A DNA stretch of 64,000 bases from Polyangium sp. 15x6. GTDB lineage: Bacteria; Myxococcota_A; Polyangia; Polyangiales; Polyangiaceae. Shown here in pieces: positions 54,827 through 63,769 of the stretch. Each line of letters begins with the position of its first letter. Position 1 is the first letter of the stretch. The stretch covers positions 62,001-126,000 of the forward strand of contig NZ_JASBQE010000017.1 in assembly GCF_029960785.1 (NCBI RefSeq), read 5' to 3'. The notes under the pieces are model-generated. The model ran no database searches. It was not told the origin of the DNA and saw only the letters and a program-made list of their open reading frames with translations. Made by a program: the position numbers and the translations under genes.

Positions 54827-55918
54827 ATGGCCCGTGCGGCGCACCCCGATGAACACGCGCATCACGACCACGCGCATCACGACGGTCACGATCACGACCA
54901 CGATCACGACCACGACGAGCACGACCACGCGCACGACGAACGCGCGAAGGGCCACGCGCACCACGACCACGACCACGGCCACGCGCACGGCTTGAGCGAG
55001 CTACGGCGCACGCCGATCCGGCGGCTCGTCCTGGCGTTCACGATCACCGCCGGCTTCATGGTCGTCGAGGCGATCGTCGGCTTCTTGTCGGGCAGCCTCG
55101 CGCTCCTCGCGGACGCGGGCCACATGCTCGCGGATGCGGCCGCGCTCGCGCTCGCCATGATCGCGCAGCGCATCGCGTCGCAGCAGCGCACGCGCGCCCG
55201 CACGTACGGCTATCGCCGCGCCGAGGTGCTCGCGGCCTTCGCGAACGGCGTCGCGCTCGCGCTGACGGCCGTGTGGATCTTCGGCGAGGCCGTGCATCGG
55301 TTCAACGAGCCGCGCGCGATCGATGGCACGGCCATGACGGCGACCGCGGCGGCCGGCCTCGTCGTCAACCTCATCGCCGCGGCGGTGCTCTCGTTCGGCG
55401 ACAAGGGGCACAACATCAACACGCGCGCCGCGCTCGCGCACGTCCTGTCCGACGCGCTCGGCTCCGTCGGCGCGATCGTGGGCGGCGTGCTCGTCCTCTC
55501 GCTCGGCTGGACCCGGGCCGACCCGATCATCAGCGGCGTCATCGCGCTCTTGATCTGCTGGGGCGGCTTCAAGCTCGTGCGCGACACCTCGCACGTGCTC
55601 ATGGAGGGCAGCCCCATCGAGATCGACATCGCGCACGTGGAGGAGACGCTCCTCAAGGTCCCCGGCGTCGTGGGCTTCCACGACCTGCACGTCTGGTCGA
55701 TCTCGGAGGGCTTCGACGTGCTCACGGTGCACATCGTCATCGCCCGCGGCTTCCACGGCACCGACGTCGTCCAGGCCGTCGCCGCGCGCATGCGCGAGGC
55801 CCACGGGCTCGAGCACTGCACCATCCAGCCCGAGCCCTCCTCCGAGCCTCAGCTCGTCCCCCTTCGCCGCAAGTCTCAGGAAGGAAACCCTTCGACCTCA
55901 AACGAAGGGAAAGCCTGA
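54827..55918 (+). CDS. CDF-family cation (zinc-type) exporter
   Basis: A 363-residue cation diffusion facilitator. The N-terminus is a His-Asp/Glu-rich stretch (HHDGHDHDHDHDHDEHDHAH) that can bind metal. Six helices follow; metal site A is formed by the H-x3-D pairs HMLAD in helix 2 and HVLSD in helix 5, the zinc/cadmium-type arrangement. The C-terminal cytoplasmic domain has VEETLLKVPGVVGFHDLHVW and the FDVLTVHIVIAR strand. Exchanges protons for Zn2+, Cd2+, Co2+ and similar ions. Most likely needed for zinc homeostasis. It converges on the CAP gene with three bases between stops. Confidence 0.92.
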   Translation: MARAAHPDEHAHHDHAHHDGHDHDHDHDHDEHDHAHDERAKGHAHHDHDHGHAHGLSELRRTPIRRLVLAFTITAGFMVVEAIVGFLSGSLALLADAGHMLADAAALALAMIAQRIASQQRTRARTYGYRRAEVLAAFANGVALALTAVWIFGEAVHRFNEPRAIDGTAMTATAAAGLVVNLIAAAVLSFGDKGHNINTRAALAHVLSDALGSVGAIVGGVLVLSLGWTRADPIISGVIALLICWGGFKLVRDTSHVLMEGSPIEIDIAHVEETLLKVPGVVGFHDLHVWSISEGFDVLTVHIVIARGFHGTDVVQAVAARMREAHGLEHCTIQPEPSSEPQLVPLRRKSQEGNPSTSNEGKA

Positions 55919-55921
55919 ACG

Positions 55922-57130
55922 TCACGACCCCGAGAACAGCTCCGTCACCCAGTACGACCCATCCGCCCCGCGCGACACCGCCACCCCCACGCGGGTGAAC
56001 TTCTCCAGCAGCAAATTCCCTCGGTGCGACGGGCTCGCCCAGAGCGCTCTGTGCGCGTTCGGCAGCGAGCTCGCGCTCGCCACGTTTTCCCCGGCGATCG
56101 CCGCCTGGATCCCCGCTGCCTCGATGCGCTTTCGTGGATCGCCCCCGCCCACGTCGTGGCCCACGAGCCGCGTCTTCATCATCTCCTCGGAGTGGGCCCG
56201 CGCCACCTTGTCGAGCGCCGCGTCCCGCACGAGCGGCTTGCGACCTTCGGCGATACGCGCCGCGTTGATCATGCGCAGCATCGCGTCCGCGTCGTCCTTC
56301 GCCCCCGCCGCGGCCTCCTCGCCCGGCACCGCGGCTCGAACGAACTCGCTCGGCGGCTTTTGCCCTGCGTAGATCGTCGTTTCCAGCACCGGCCGCGGTC
56401 CCGTCGACACCGTCGCGAGCACCTGCACGAGCCACGCGCCGGGCTGGTCCACCGAGAACGTCGACCGGATCTTCCCGCCCGACAGCGAGCTCGGCACCGT
56501 GCGCGGCGCCGCGCGTGGCCCGAGCAGCACGACCTGCACGCCCGAGGCCGGCACGAGCATCGTTCCTTCCAGCGTGATCCACTGCCCCACGCGCGCCGTC
56601 GTCGTCACCGGCGCCATGTCCGCGAGCGCGTCGAACGTGATCACCGTCGCGACCGACGCCCCGCCTTCGCCGTCGAGCTTCGCCACCCCGCACCGACGCG
56701 CGCCGAGCGAACGAAGCCCGCCGATCCACCCTTTGAAGCGCGTCCCCGTGTCCGCGTCGTCGAGGTTCACCCCGGAGAGCGACCACGCCTTCGGCCAAAC
56801 GTGCGGGTCTCCCGCGGCGCGCAGCGAGAAGGCGAGCTCGTCGGCCGTGAGCGCGCTCGCCCCGTCGAGCTGGCGCCGCGCCACGATCGCCGCGACCTCC
56901 ATGAGCGCGCTGTCTGCGGGCCCGCAGAGGCCGAGCAGCGGGGCCTCGCGCGGACCGGTCTTCGGGGCGGGGCGAGGGGACGAAACGGTGGGCTTCCAGG
57001 TGACGCGCAGCGCGCCGGCCTCGGCGGACGCGACGAGCGGCAGCGCGAGGGCGGCGAGGGCGGGCAGCGAGCAAACGAGCGCGTGGAGGAGGGACGGACC
57101 TCGGTGCAATCGACGCGAATGAGCGTTCAT
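55922..57130 (-). CDS. exported CAP/SCP-domain protein
   Basis: A 402-residue exported protein (signal to LALPLVASAEAG). Residues about 45-255 are a beta-rich N-terminal part (LLGLCGPADSALMEVAAIVA ... VVLLGPRAAPRTVPS ... FSVDQPGAWLVQVLATV). The last 130 residues are a CAP (SCP/PR1) domain: ADAMLRMINAARIAEGRKPL, LDKVARAHSEEMMKTRLVGH, AIAGENVASASSLPNAHRAL, ASPSHRGNLLLEKFTRVGVA, with the two His and two acidic positions of the CAP cavity. Bacterial CAP proteins are secreted lipid- or wall-associated factors of varied role; substrate unknown. Adjacent TPR lipoprotein gene lies 19 bases upstream on the same strand. Confidence 0.85.
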   Translation of the reverse strand: MNAHSRRLHRGPSLLHALVCSLPALAALALPLVASAEAGALRVTWKPTVSSPRPAPKTGPREAPLLGLCGPADSALMEVAAIVARRQLDGASALTADELAFSLRAAGDPHVWPKAWSLSGVNLDDADTGTRFKGWIGGLRSLGARRCGVAKLDGEGGASVATVITFDALADMAPVTTTARVGQWITLEGTMLVPASGVQVVLLGPRAAPRTVPSSLSGGKIRSTFSVDQPGAWLVQVLATVSTGPRPVLETTIYAGQKPPSEFVRAAVPGEEAAAGAKDDADAMLRMINAARIAEGRKPLVRDAALDKVARAHSEEMMKTRLVGHDVGGGDPRKRIEAAGIQAAIAGENVASASSLPNAHRALWASPSHRGNLLLEKFTRVGVAVSRGADGSYWVTELFSGS

Positions 57131-57149
57131 CGACGATCTCCGGGTGGGG

Positions 57150-58460
57150 TCAACGCGCCGCCGTGTACACCCCTTGCGCGGGGTCGGCGACGAGCGGCGT
57201 GCCGAGCATCGTGCGTTCGACGTAACGCACCATGGCCTCATGCACCTCGCGTGGCGCGCTCCGCGCCCGCTCGGGACGGTGCCGGCCCAGGATCTCGGTC
57301 ATGACATACCCGCCGAGCCCTTCCTCGTGGGCGACCTCGAGCAGCGCCTCCATCGCCGGATCGACCGCCGCGCCGTCCTTGGACATCCGCGCGGCGACGT
57401 ACGCCCCGATGGCCGACTCCATGCAGATGAGCTCTTCCATCATCGTGAGGTGGTAGGGCACGTCCTCGGGCTGCTCGAAGATCCGAGCGCGGATCTCGGG
57501 CTCGTAGCGCATCACGGCGCGACAGCCGGCGTAGATCCGCGCGGGATCGCCGCCCGAGGAGCCGACGTGGATCGCGCCCACGTTGTCGACGTCGAGGAAG
57601 ACGCGGAAGAGGGGCAGGCGTGTGTGGCGCGACGAAACGAGGCCGTTCGAGAGCCGGTCGGCCAGATCGAGCGCGCGGCGCGAGGCGGGCCAGAAGGCGA
57701 TGGCCTCGGCGACCTTGCGGCGCGCTTCCTCCCGATCGCTACGTTTCTCGGCGAGCTCGGCGAGCCGGAGGTGCGCCGTCGCGAGCGTCGGGTCGATGCG
57801 GATCGCCTCGTCGAACGCCTCGCGTGCTTCCTTCGGCTGGTTTTGCGCGACGAGCATCTCCCCGAGCTCGAGGGCAATCCCCGCGGCCCGCGTGAACCCG
57901 AGCGCCGCGCGGAACGCCTCGGCGGCGGCCTTCGTGTCGCCGGCATCGCGCTTCGATCGGGCCGTCGCGAGCGACGCCTTCGCCTCGTCCGACAGCTTTA
58001 CCGTGGTCAGCGTGAGCGCGCGGTCCTTGCGAGCCACCTCCGCCGTTTGCCAGGGGTCCGGCTCTGCGGCCGCGGGCGGACCGTACTGCGCCACCAGGTT
58101 CGCGAGCTCCGGCGCCGCGTCGTCGAGCGCGTACAGGCGCGGCGATTTGTCGATCACCGTGACGATCAGCGTCGAGAACCGGACCGTCCTCCGCAGATCG
58201 TCGAGGCGCGCGGGGCCCGCGTACTGGAAGCGCTGCAGGTCTGGATAGACGCGCGCCGCGGGCACCTGAATCGGCGTCTCGACCGGGGCGAGCAGGGCGC
58301 GCTGCGCCGCGGTGTACGCGGGGAGCCACGCCGGCCTATCGCCGCTCCCCGGCGTTTCTGCGGCCGGGGCTGTGGGGGCGGGCGTCATCGGCGCGGCGCC
58401 GGCGCAGCCCGTGGCGCCGAGCGCGAACGTCACGAGCGCTGCCGGAGCTACGCCACGCAT
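57150..58460 (-). CDS. TPR-repeat lipoprotein
   Basis: A 436-residue lipoprotein (VTFALGATGCAGAAP, Cys19) with a Pro/Thr-rich linker. Residues about 150-270 hold tetratricopeptide repeats: ASLATARSKRDAGDTKAAAE, IALELGEMLVAQNQPKEARE, AFDEAIRIDPTLATAHLRLA, ELAEKRSDREEARRKVAEAI. The C-terminal half (HTRLPLFRVFLDVDNVGAIH ... YHLTMMEELICMESAIGAYV) is helical and unfamiliar. TPRs bind protein partners; here probably in the periplasm or outer envelope. It is 19 bp upstream of the CAP gene on the same strand, so they may form one unit. Confidence 0.75.
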   Translation of the reverse strand: MRGVAPAALVTFALGATGCAGAAPMTPAPTAPAAETPGSGDRPAWLPAYTAAQRALLAPVETPIQVPAARVYPDLQRFQYAGPARLDDLRRTVRFSTLIVTVIDKSPRLYALDDAAPELANLVAQYGPPAAAEPDPWQTAEVARKDRALTLTTVKLSDEAKASLATARSKRDAGDTKAAAEAFRAALGFTRAAGIALELGEMLVAQNQPKEAREAFDEAIRIDPTLATAHLRLAELAEKRSDREEARRKVAEAIAFWPASRRALDLADRLSNGLVSSRHTRLPLFRVFLDVDNVGAIHVGSSGGDPARIYAGCRAVMRYEPEIRARIFEQPEDVPYHLTMMEELICMESAIGAYVAARMSKDGAAVDPAMEALLEVAHEEGLGGYVMTEILGRHRPERARSAPREVHEAMVRYVERTMLGTPLVADPAQGVYTAAR

Positions 58461-58550
58461 GCTTCAGGTGGTAGCAAATTTCGGCGCGCCTGACACCCCC
58501 GGTGACCACGCCCCGGCTGCAAGAAAGGGGCGCGTCTCTTCGGCATTTCC

Positions 58551-60035
58551 GTGGTACGCTCGGTTTGCTTGGGCATCGAGGTCAATAAAGGCGCCAAGGT
58601 CGGCTTGATGACCGTCGCGCTCGCGGCTGCGGCGTTCGGCGCGTATCGCTTCATCTCGCCCGATGCGGGCACGGAGAACGGTTATCGCGTCTGGGCGTAC
58701 TTGCCCGACGTGACCGGCGTGGCGCCGCACTCGCGCGTGATGATCCAGGGCATCCAGGTTGGCACCGTGGACCGCATCTGGCTCGACGGCGGCAAAGCGC
58801 GCGTCGACATCAAGATGTTCCCGACGGCCCCGCTCTACGACAACGCGGCCATTGGCAAGCGCGCGACGAGCCTGATCGGCGAATACTACATCGTGCTCGC
58901 GCCCGGGACGGAAGGTTATCCACGCATCCCGGATCAGGGACAGATCACGCACTACATCGAGGAGCCCTCGATCCAGTCCTTGCAGGGGCAGGTCTCCGAG
59001 ATCCTGAAGGACGTCAAGACGGTGACCGAGTCCTTGAAGGGCACCGTCGGCAGCGACACGGGCAAGGATCAGCTCGAAAAGATCCTGAAGAACCTCGCCG
59101 AGGTCACCGAGGCGCTGAACGAGACCGTCCGGGAGAACCGCACGGCGGTCCGCGACACGATCAACAACATCAACACGATCACCCAGAACTCGCAGCCGAA
59201 CATCAACGCGATCCTCGACAACCTGCGGCAGGTGACGGGCGACGTCCGCAAGATGACGAGCGCCAACGGCGGGGACGGCAAGGCGGGCGAGCTCCGGAGC
59301 GCGGCGGCGCGCATCGACAAGGCGACGACGTCGCTCGAGAGCGCGCTTTCGCATGCGGACAACGTCGCGGCGCGGATCGATCGGGGCGAGGGGACGCTCG
59401 GCAAGCTCACGAAGGACGAGACGCTCATCAACGAGGTCGAGAGCGCCGTCGGCGACGTGGGCGAGCTCGTCGGCGGCATGGGCCGATTGCAGACCATCGT
59501 CGGCCTGCGGACCGATTACAACTTCCTCGCGAACACCATCAAGAGCTACGTCGAGCTGCGCCTGCAGCCGTCCGAGGACAAATACTACCTCATCGAGCTC
59601 GTGAACGACCCGCGCGGCCTCACCACGTTCGAGCAGATCGACGTCGACACGACGAACCCGAACGACCCGCCGCATTACCGTGAAATCCGCACGGTCACGA
59701 CGAACGCGTTCCGCTTCTCGTTCCAGTTCGCCAAGCGCTTCGGCCCCTTCACGGGCCGATTCGGCATCAAGGAGTCGACCGGCGGCATCGGCCTCGATCT
59801 GCATCTGCTCGACGATCGATTCGAGCTCCGGCAGGACCTCTTCGGCTTCGGCGAGCAGATCTCCCCGCGCTGGCGCGTCGCGCTCGCGTACGAGTTCATT
59901 CGCAAGCTGTGGCTGCTCGGCGGCGTCGACGACATCCTGAACGCCGACCGCCGTGATTACTTCATCGGCCTTCAGCTCCGCTTCAACGACAAGGATCTGA
60001 AGACGATCCTGCCGTTCGCGCCGCCCGTGTTCTGA
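58551..60035 (+). CDS. MlaD/MCE-domain lipid-transport protein with barrel-like C-terminus
   Basis: A 494-residue protein. A short cytoplasmic start and one helix (VGLMTVALAAAAFGAYRFI) anchor it in the inner membrane; residues about 45-140 are an MCE domain (ENGYRVWAYLPDVTGVAPHS, VMIQGIQVGTVDRIWLD) that forms the ring of MlaD-type lipid transporters. A long helical coiled segment (VSEILKDVKTVTESLKGTVG ... NETVRENRTAVRDTINNINT) can span the periplasm, and a C-terminal strand-rich portion (KYYLIELVNDPRG ... GIGLDLHLLDDRFELRQDLF) resembles an outer-membrane part, a deltaproteobacterial layout. The ATPase and permease genes are not visible. Start GTG 58551 or TTG 58569 is uncertain. Confidence 0.85.
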   Translation: MVRSVCLGIEVNKGAKVGLMTVALAAAAFGAYRFISPDAGTENGYRVWAYLPDVTGVAPHSRVMIQGIQVGTVDRIWLDGGKARVDIKMFPTAPLYDNAAIGKRATSLIGEYYIVLAPGTEGYPRIPDQGQITHYIEEPSIQSLQGQVSEILKDVKTVTESLKGTVGSDTGKDQLEKILKNLAEVTEALNETVRENRTAVRDTINNINTITQNSQPNINAILDNLRQVTGDVRKMTSANGGDGKAGELRSAAARIDKATTSLESALSHADNVAARIDRGEGTLGKLTKDETLINEVESAVGDVGELVGGMGRLQTIVGLRTDYNFLANTIKSYVELRLQPSEDKYYLIELVNDPRGLTTFEQIDVDTTNPNDPPHYREIRTVTTNAFRFSFQFAKRFGPFTGRFGIKESTGGIGLDLHLLDDRFELRQDLFGFGEQISPRWRVALAYEFIRKLWLLGGVDDILNADRRDYFIGLQLRFNDKDLKTILPFAPPVF

Positions 60036-60215
60036 GATCGCGCAGGGTGCGGAGCCCGCGTCGCACCGATCACTCCGCAGGCGAGGGGCGCGGCGATCGC
60101 TCCGCAGCCGATTTCCCGCGCAAATCGCGGATCCGGGCCGCGAACGACCTCGGCATGGCCCGTGCAATTCCTCCTCGCGAGCGCCGCGACAAGGCGCTGT
60201 CCCAAGGAGCCAGCC

Positions 60216-60656
60216 ATGACGCACGTCCCCTCGTTCTTCCGCCCCCTCGCCGTCGCCCTTTGCCTCGCTTTCGCCGCCGCGCCCACGGTCGCTTTCGCGG
60301 GTGAGGGCAGCGCCCCGGCCGGCGCCAAGGCCGAGGCGGGCAAGAAGAAGCGCGTCGCCTTCCCGATCCCGGCCGATCAGTTCACGAAGCACATGGAAAA
60401 GCGCATCGAGAAGGCACGCGGTCGCATGGAGAGCCACATGAAGGCGAAAAACCTCCCCGAGGCCGACCGCGTCGCGCGCCGCAAGGCCTTCGACGCGAGC
60501 GCCACCGAGGTCCGCGCCGCCGCCAAGCGCGTCGCGCAGGACGGCACGGTCACGAAGGAGGAGGCCAAGGAGGTCCGCAAGCTCGCGAAGGGCCTCAAGC
60601 CGGGCGGCCACAAGAAGGGCCGCGACCACGCCAAGAAGCCCGGCAAGGCCGCCTGA
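60216..60656 (+). CDS. small secreted Lys/Arg-rich helical protein
   Basis: A 146-residue exported protein (signal to FAAAPTVAFAGEG); AAGGAGC precedes ATG 60216. The mature part is very basic and helical: KHMEKRIEKARGRMESHMKA, RVAQDGTVTKEEAKEVRKLA, HKKGRDHAKKPGKAA. The TVTKEEAKEVRKLA stretch resembles a single helix-turn with D-G-T like an EF-type element, but that is weak. It could bind acidic polymers, DNA or polysaccharide outside the cell. No family is recognised. Confidence 0.6.
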   Translation: MTHVPSFFRPLAVALCLAFAAAPTVAFAGEGSAPAGAKAEAGKKKRVAFPIPADQFTKHMEKRIEKARGRMESHMKAKNLPEADRVARRKAFDASATEVRAAAKRVAQDGTVTKEEAKEVRKLAKGLKPGGHKKGRDHAKKPGKAA

Positions 60657-60677
60657 TCCGCCTCCCGCCCCTCACGC

Positions 60678-60744
60678 CCGCCTCGACCGGAAGCCTTCGC
60701 TGTACTACTGAACAACCGCACCCTGTACACGCCGGTCGAGGCGG
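60678..60744. repeat. 13-bp perfect inverted repeat with 41-base loop
   Basis: CCGCCTCGACCGG (60678-60690) and CCGGTCGAGGCGG (60732-60744). The loop contains CTGTAC twice in similar context. It may be a terminator-like or regulatory structure following the Lys-rich protein gene; no T-tract follows. Confidence 0.5.
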
Positions 60745-60847
60745 CTAGGACAACGTATCCTGTCAAACGTTGTGCCCGTTCGTCCGCCTGAAACCACAGC
60801 GGTTTTTTCCCGGTGGATCCTGCGCCAAACCTGGATCGAGAGCCCCG

Positions 60848-60876
60848 TTGACATGGACTGAAACTTCGTTCAGTAT
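60848..60876 (+). promoter_or_regulatory. sigma70-type promoter with operator-like dyad
   Basis: TTGACA (60848-60853), 17 bases, CAGTAT (60871-60876), 68 bases before the caspase-like gene. ACTGAA (60857-60862) and TTCAGT (60869-60874) make a 6-bp dyad with a 6-base centre that overlaps the -10 box, a typical repressor position. Confidence 0.6.
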
Positions 60877-60943
60877 CCGGCCCAGGTCGCGCCTCGCCCG
60901 GACGTGCTGCTCGGGCCTGCTCGCGCGCGCCAGGGATCTCGTC

Positions 60944-62008
60944 ATGGCTCCGCCCAGCGCCAGTCATCGTGTCGTTTGCCTCGGAGTGCCCGGCGTCCCG
61001 GAGCTCGGGTGCGAAGAGACCAATGCCCGCGACGTGTTCCGCCTGTTCAGCGGAGCCCTCGGGCCCCCCGGGACGGTCGCGACGTGTCTCGTCGGCGAGG
61101 ACGCCACGAAAAAGGCCGTGAAGAATGCGTTCGACGCGGCGTCGCGCGAGAGCGCGCCGTTTTTCGTGCTGTATTTCTCGGGTCGGGCCAGCGAAAAAGG
61201 GCTGCACGTCGCGGATGGCTGCATCGGCGCCGACGCGCTCGCACGTCATTTCGAGCGTGTGACGGCGCAATCGGTGCTGTTCGTCCTCGACCTCGTGGTT
61301 GGCGCCGCTCCCGATGAAGAGGTCGTGCCGACATGGGTCGAGGCGGTCGCGCGCGCACGCAAAGGCCTGCGTGTGGCGGCGGCGCGGGCGACCCGGATCG
61401 GCGCGGGCACGGAGGGCGCGGGGCGGGCGCGGTTCACCGGCGCGCTGCTCGAAGCGCTGCAGACCTCCGACGGCGATCTGGAGTTCCAGGGCGCGAAGTA
61501 CATCTCGGACATGCGGGCGCTCGACGAGTCGCAGGCCATTTTGCGGCGCCGGTGGCATGCGACCCATTTGCCCGTGCGGATGGGTCCATTGGGGGATTTT
61601 CCGCTCGCGCGTTGCCAGGCTGTCTCAGGCATTGGAAACGGATCGATTCTTGGAGTCGCGGCCGGGACGCGGCTCTCGGCGACGGTGCGTTATTCGATCG
61701 AAGGGCGCGCGCACGTGCCGACGGTTCTGCATTACGCGCTCGAAGACACGAGCCACGAGGTGCTCGGGGAGGGCGAGGTGGTCGTGGTCCCCGACGGACC
61801 GGTGGCCGTCGGTCGCCAGCGTATTCGACTTCCCGCGCGCGTGCTCGCCGAGCATACCGTCTGGGGGCCGACGCTCGAGCTCGGCGAGCGGGTCCACGTC
61901 CGATGGCGTATCTCTTTGCGAGACGCCCGGGGTCGCACGCTTGATCGCAAGGTCTTCGGCCACGAATACGCGGCCACGCCGAAGTCGTCCCGGCGCTCGC
62001 GGAGCTAG
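60944..62008 (+). CDS. caspase-fold protein lacking catalytic His and Cys
   Basis: A 354-residue cytoplasmic protein. The first 180 residues follow the caspase/metacaspase p20-p10 order: VVCLGVPGVPELGCEETNAR, an inner strand, APFFVLYFSGRASEKGLHVA, ADALARHFERVTAQSVLFVL DLVVGA and a late GRARFTGALLEALQTSDGD. The strand that should give SGHG reads SGRA (Arg81), and the D-x-C-x-S-G loop reads DLVVGA, so both catalytic residues are missing; it is a pseudo-caspase. The C-terminal half (TRLSATVRYSIEGRAHVPTV ... VHVRWRISLRDARGRTLDRK) is a beta-sandwich. Likely a scaffold or regulator of other caspases. It has its own strong promoter and dyad. ATG 60944 chosen as the first protein-like Met. Confidence 0.7.
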   Translation: MAPPSASHRVVCLGVPGVPELGCEETNARDVFRLFSGALGPPGTVATCLVGEDATKKAVKNAFDAASRESAPFFVLYFSGRASEKGLHVADGCIGADALARHFERVTAQSVLFVLDLVVGAAPDEEVVPTWVEAVARARKGLRVAAARATRIGAGTEGAGRARFTGALLEALQTSDGDLEFQGAKYISDMRALDESQAILRRRWHATHLPVRMGPLGDFPLARCQAVSGIGNGSILGVAAGTRLSATVRYSIEGRAHVPTVLHYALEDTSHEVLGEGEVVVVPDGPVAVGRQRIRLPARVLAEHTVWGPTLELGERVHVRWRISLRDARGRTLDRKVFGHEYAATPKSSRRSRS

Positions 62009-62064
62009 GCGGCGAGGCGGCCGGGCGGGTACGGAGGGCCGCGCGCTGTGCTACAAGCCGTCCG

Positions 62065-63696
62065 ATGCCTCGCGCGCTCCCCAGCACGGCTCTGATTCTG
62101 TCCCTCGTCCTCGGAGCCACCGTGGCCGCATGTCAGGGTTGCCGTACGCCTCCCGCCGTCACCGCCGAGGAGGACGCAGCCTCCGCGCAGCCGACCGTAC
62201 GCCTCTACCTCCTGAGCACGGTCGCCGGCGCGATCGAGCCTTGCGGTTGCACGAAGGATCAGCTCGGAGGCGTCGATCACCTCGCGGCCTTCCTCCGCGC
62301 GGAGTCGGCCGCCGCGCCTTCGAGCCTGGTCCTCGGCGCAGGTCCGATGCTCTTCGGCGAGCCGACGCTCAGGCCCGACGAGGTGACGCAGCAGTCGTGG
62401 AAGGCCGAGACGCTCGCCGCGGCGGCGAAGGAGCTCGGGCTCGTGGCGTGGGCGCCCGGCTTGAACGACTGGGCGGCCGGCGGCGAGGCGCTGACGAAGT
62501 ACGTCTCGACGGCGGGATCGGCGCTGCTCGCGGGCAACGTCGAGGGCGTGCCAGGCGTGACGGGCGTCGTGGTGCGTGAGGTGTCGGGCGTGAAGGTGGG
62601 GATCATCGGTGTCGCGGAACCGCGGGATCGCGCGGGAAAACTGCCGGACGGGATCACCACGAAGCCCGCGCTCGACGCGATGAAGGCGGGGGTCCTCGAG
62701 GCGAAAAAGCAGGGCGCGCGCGTGCTCGTGGGGCTCGCGGCGATCCCGCGCGGCGATGCGCTGCGGCTCGCGGACGCGATCCCGGAGCTCACGGTGCTCG
62801 TGCTCGGCAAGCCCCAGGAGACGGACCACAACAACGACGCGCCGAAGCCGCCGATGCGCGTGGGGTCGACGCTGGTCGTGGAGACGTCGAACCACCTGCA
62901 AACCGTGGGCGTCGTGGATCTCTACGTACGGGCGCGGGACGCGGAGGTGCTCTCGTTCGCGGACGCGAGCGGGATCGAGCGCGCCGAGGAGCTCGTCGTG
63001 CTCGCGGGCCGCATTCGCGACCTCGAGACGCGGATTCAGTCGTGGGAGAAGGGCGGCAAGGTGAAGGCCGAGGATCTCGCCGCGCGCAAGGCCGACCTCG
63101 AAAAGCTGCGCGCCGAGAAGGCGAAGCTCGAGGAGCCGATGCCTTCACCGAAGGGCAGCTTCTTCCGGTACAAGCTCGTCGAGGTGCGCGAGAAGCTCGG
63201 CATCGAGCCGGCGATGGCGACCAAGCTCGTCGATTACTACAAGCGCGTGAACGAGCACAACCGCACGGCGTTCGCCGATCGCAAGCCCGCCGCCGCGCCG
63301 GCCGGGAAGGCGAGCTACATCGGCATCGAGGCGTGCACGGTTTGTCATGACGAGGAGCGCAAGGTTTTCGACGGCACGGCGCACGCGAAGGCGTACGAGA
63401 CGCTGGAGAAGGACTTCAAGGAGTTCAACCTCGATTGCGTGAGCTGCCACGTGACGGGCTACGACAAACCCGGCGGCTCGACGGTCACGTTCGTGGACAA
63501 ACTCAAGGACGTGCAATGCGAGGAGTGCCACGGGCCGGGGTCGCTCCACGCGAGGAAGCCGGATGCGAAGGGGCTCATCATCCTGAAGCCCGACCCGCAA
63601 TCGTGCGTCTCGCAATGCCATCACCCGCCGCACGTCGAGAACTTCGATCCGGTGGCGAAGATGGACCTCGTGCTCGGGCCAGGGCACGGGAAGTAA
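62065..63696 (+). CDS. metallophosphatase-like/multihaem cytochrome lipoprotein
   Basis: A 543-residue exported lipoprotein (GATVAACQGCRTP). Residues about 45-290 look like a degenerate 5'-nucleotidase-type metallophosphoesterase fold (YLLSTVAGAIEPCGCTKDQL, GGVDHLAAFLRAE, later VVVREVSGVKVGIIGVAEPR). A coiled segment (AEELVVLAGRIRDLETRIQS ... KADLEKLRAEKAKLEEPMP) leads to a C-terminal cytochrome part with CTVCH, CVSCH, CEECH and CVSQCH sites. This fusion appears in deltaproteobacterial surface cytochromes; the enzyme half has unclear metal ligands, so catalysis is doubtful. Probably passes electrons at the outer surface. It starts 57 bases after the caspase-like gene and may share its transcript. 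Confidence 0.8.
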   Translation: MPRALPSTALILSLVLGATVAACQGCRTPPAVTAEEDAASAQPTVRLYLLSTVAGAIEPCGCTKDQLGGVDHLAAFLRAESAAAPSSLVLGAGPMLFGEPTLRPDEVTQQSWKAETLAAAAKELGLVAWAPGLNDWAAGGEALTKYVSTAGSALLAGNVEGVPGVTGVVVREVSGVKVGIIGVAEPRDRAGKLPDGITTKPALDAMKAGVLEAKKQGARVLVGLAAIPRGDALRLADAIPELTVLVLGKPQETDHNNDAPKPPMRVGSTLVVETSNHLQTVGVVDLYVRARDAEVLSFADASGIERAEELVVLAGRIRDLETRIQSWEKGGKVKAEDLAARKADLEKLRAEKAKLEEPMPSPKGSFFRYKLVEVREKLGIEPAMATKLVDYYKRVNEHNRTAFADRKPAAAPAGKASYIGIEACTVCHDEERKVFDGTAHAKAYETLEKDFKEFNLDCVSCHVTGYDKPGGSTVTFVDKLKDVQCEECHGPGSLHARKPDAKGLIILKPDPQSCVSQCHHPPHVENFDPVAKMDLVLGPGHGK

Positions 63697-63769
63697 GGCG
63701 TTCGCCGATTTCGTGGCCCTCTCGGGGGGCGTCGCGGACGGCGAGCGCCGAGCTGTGCCTCGCTCCGCG

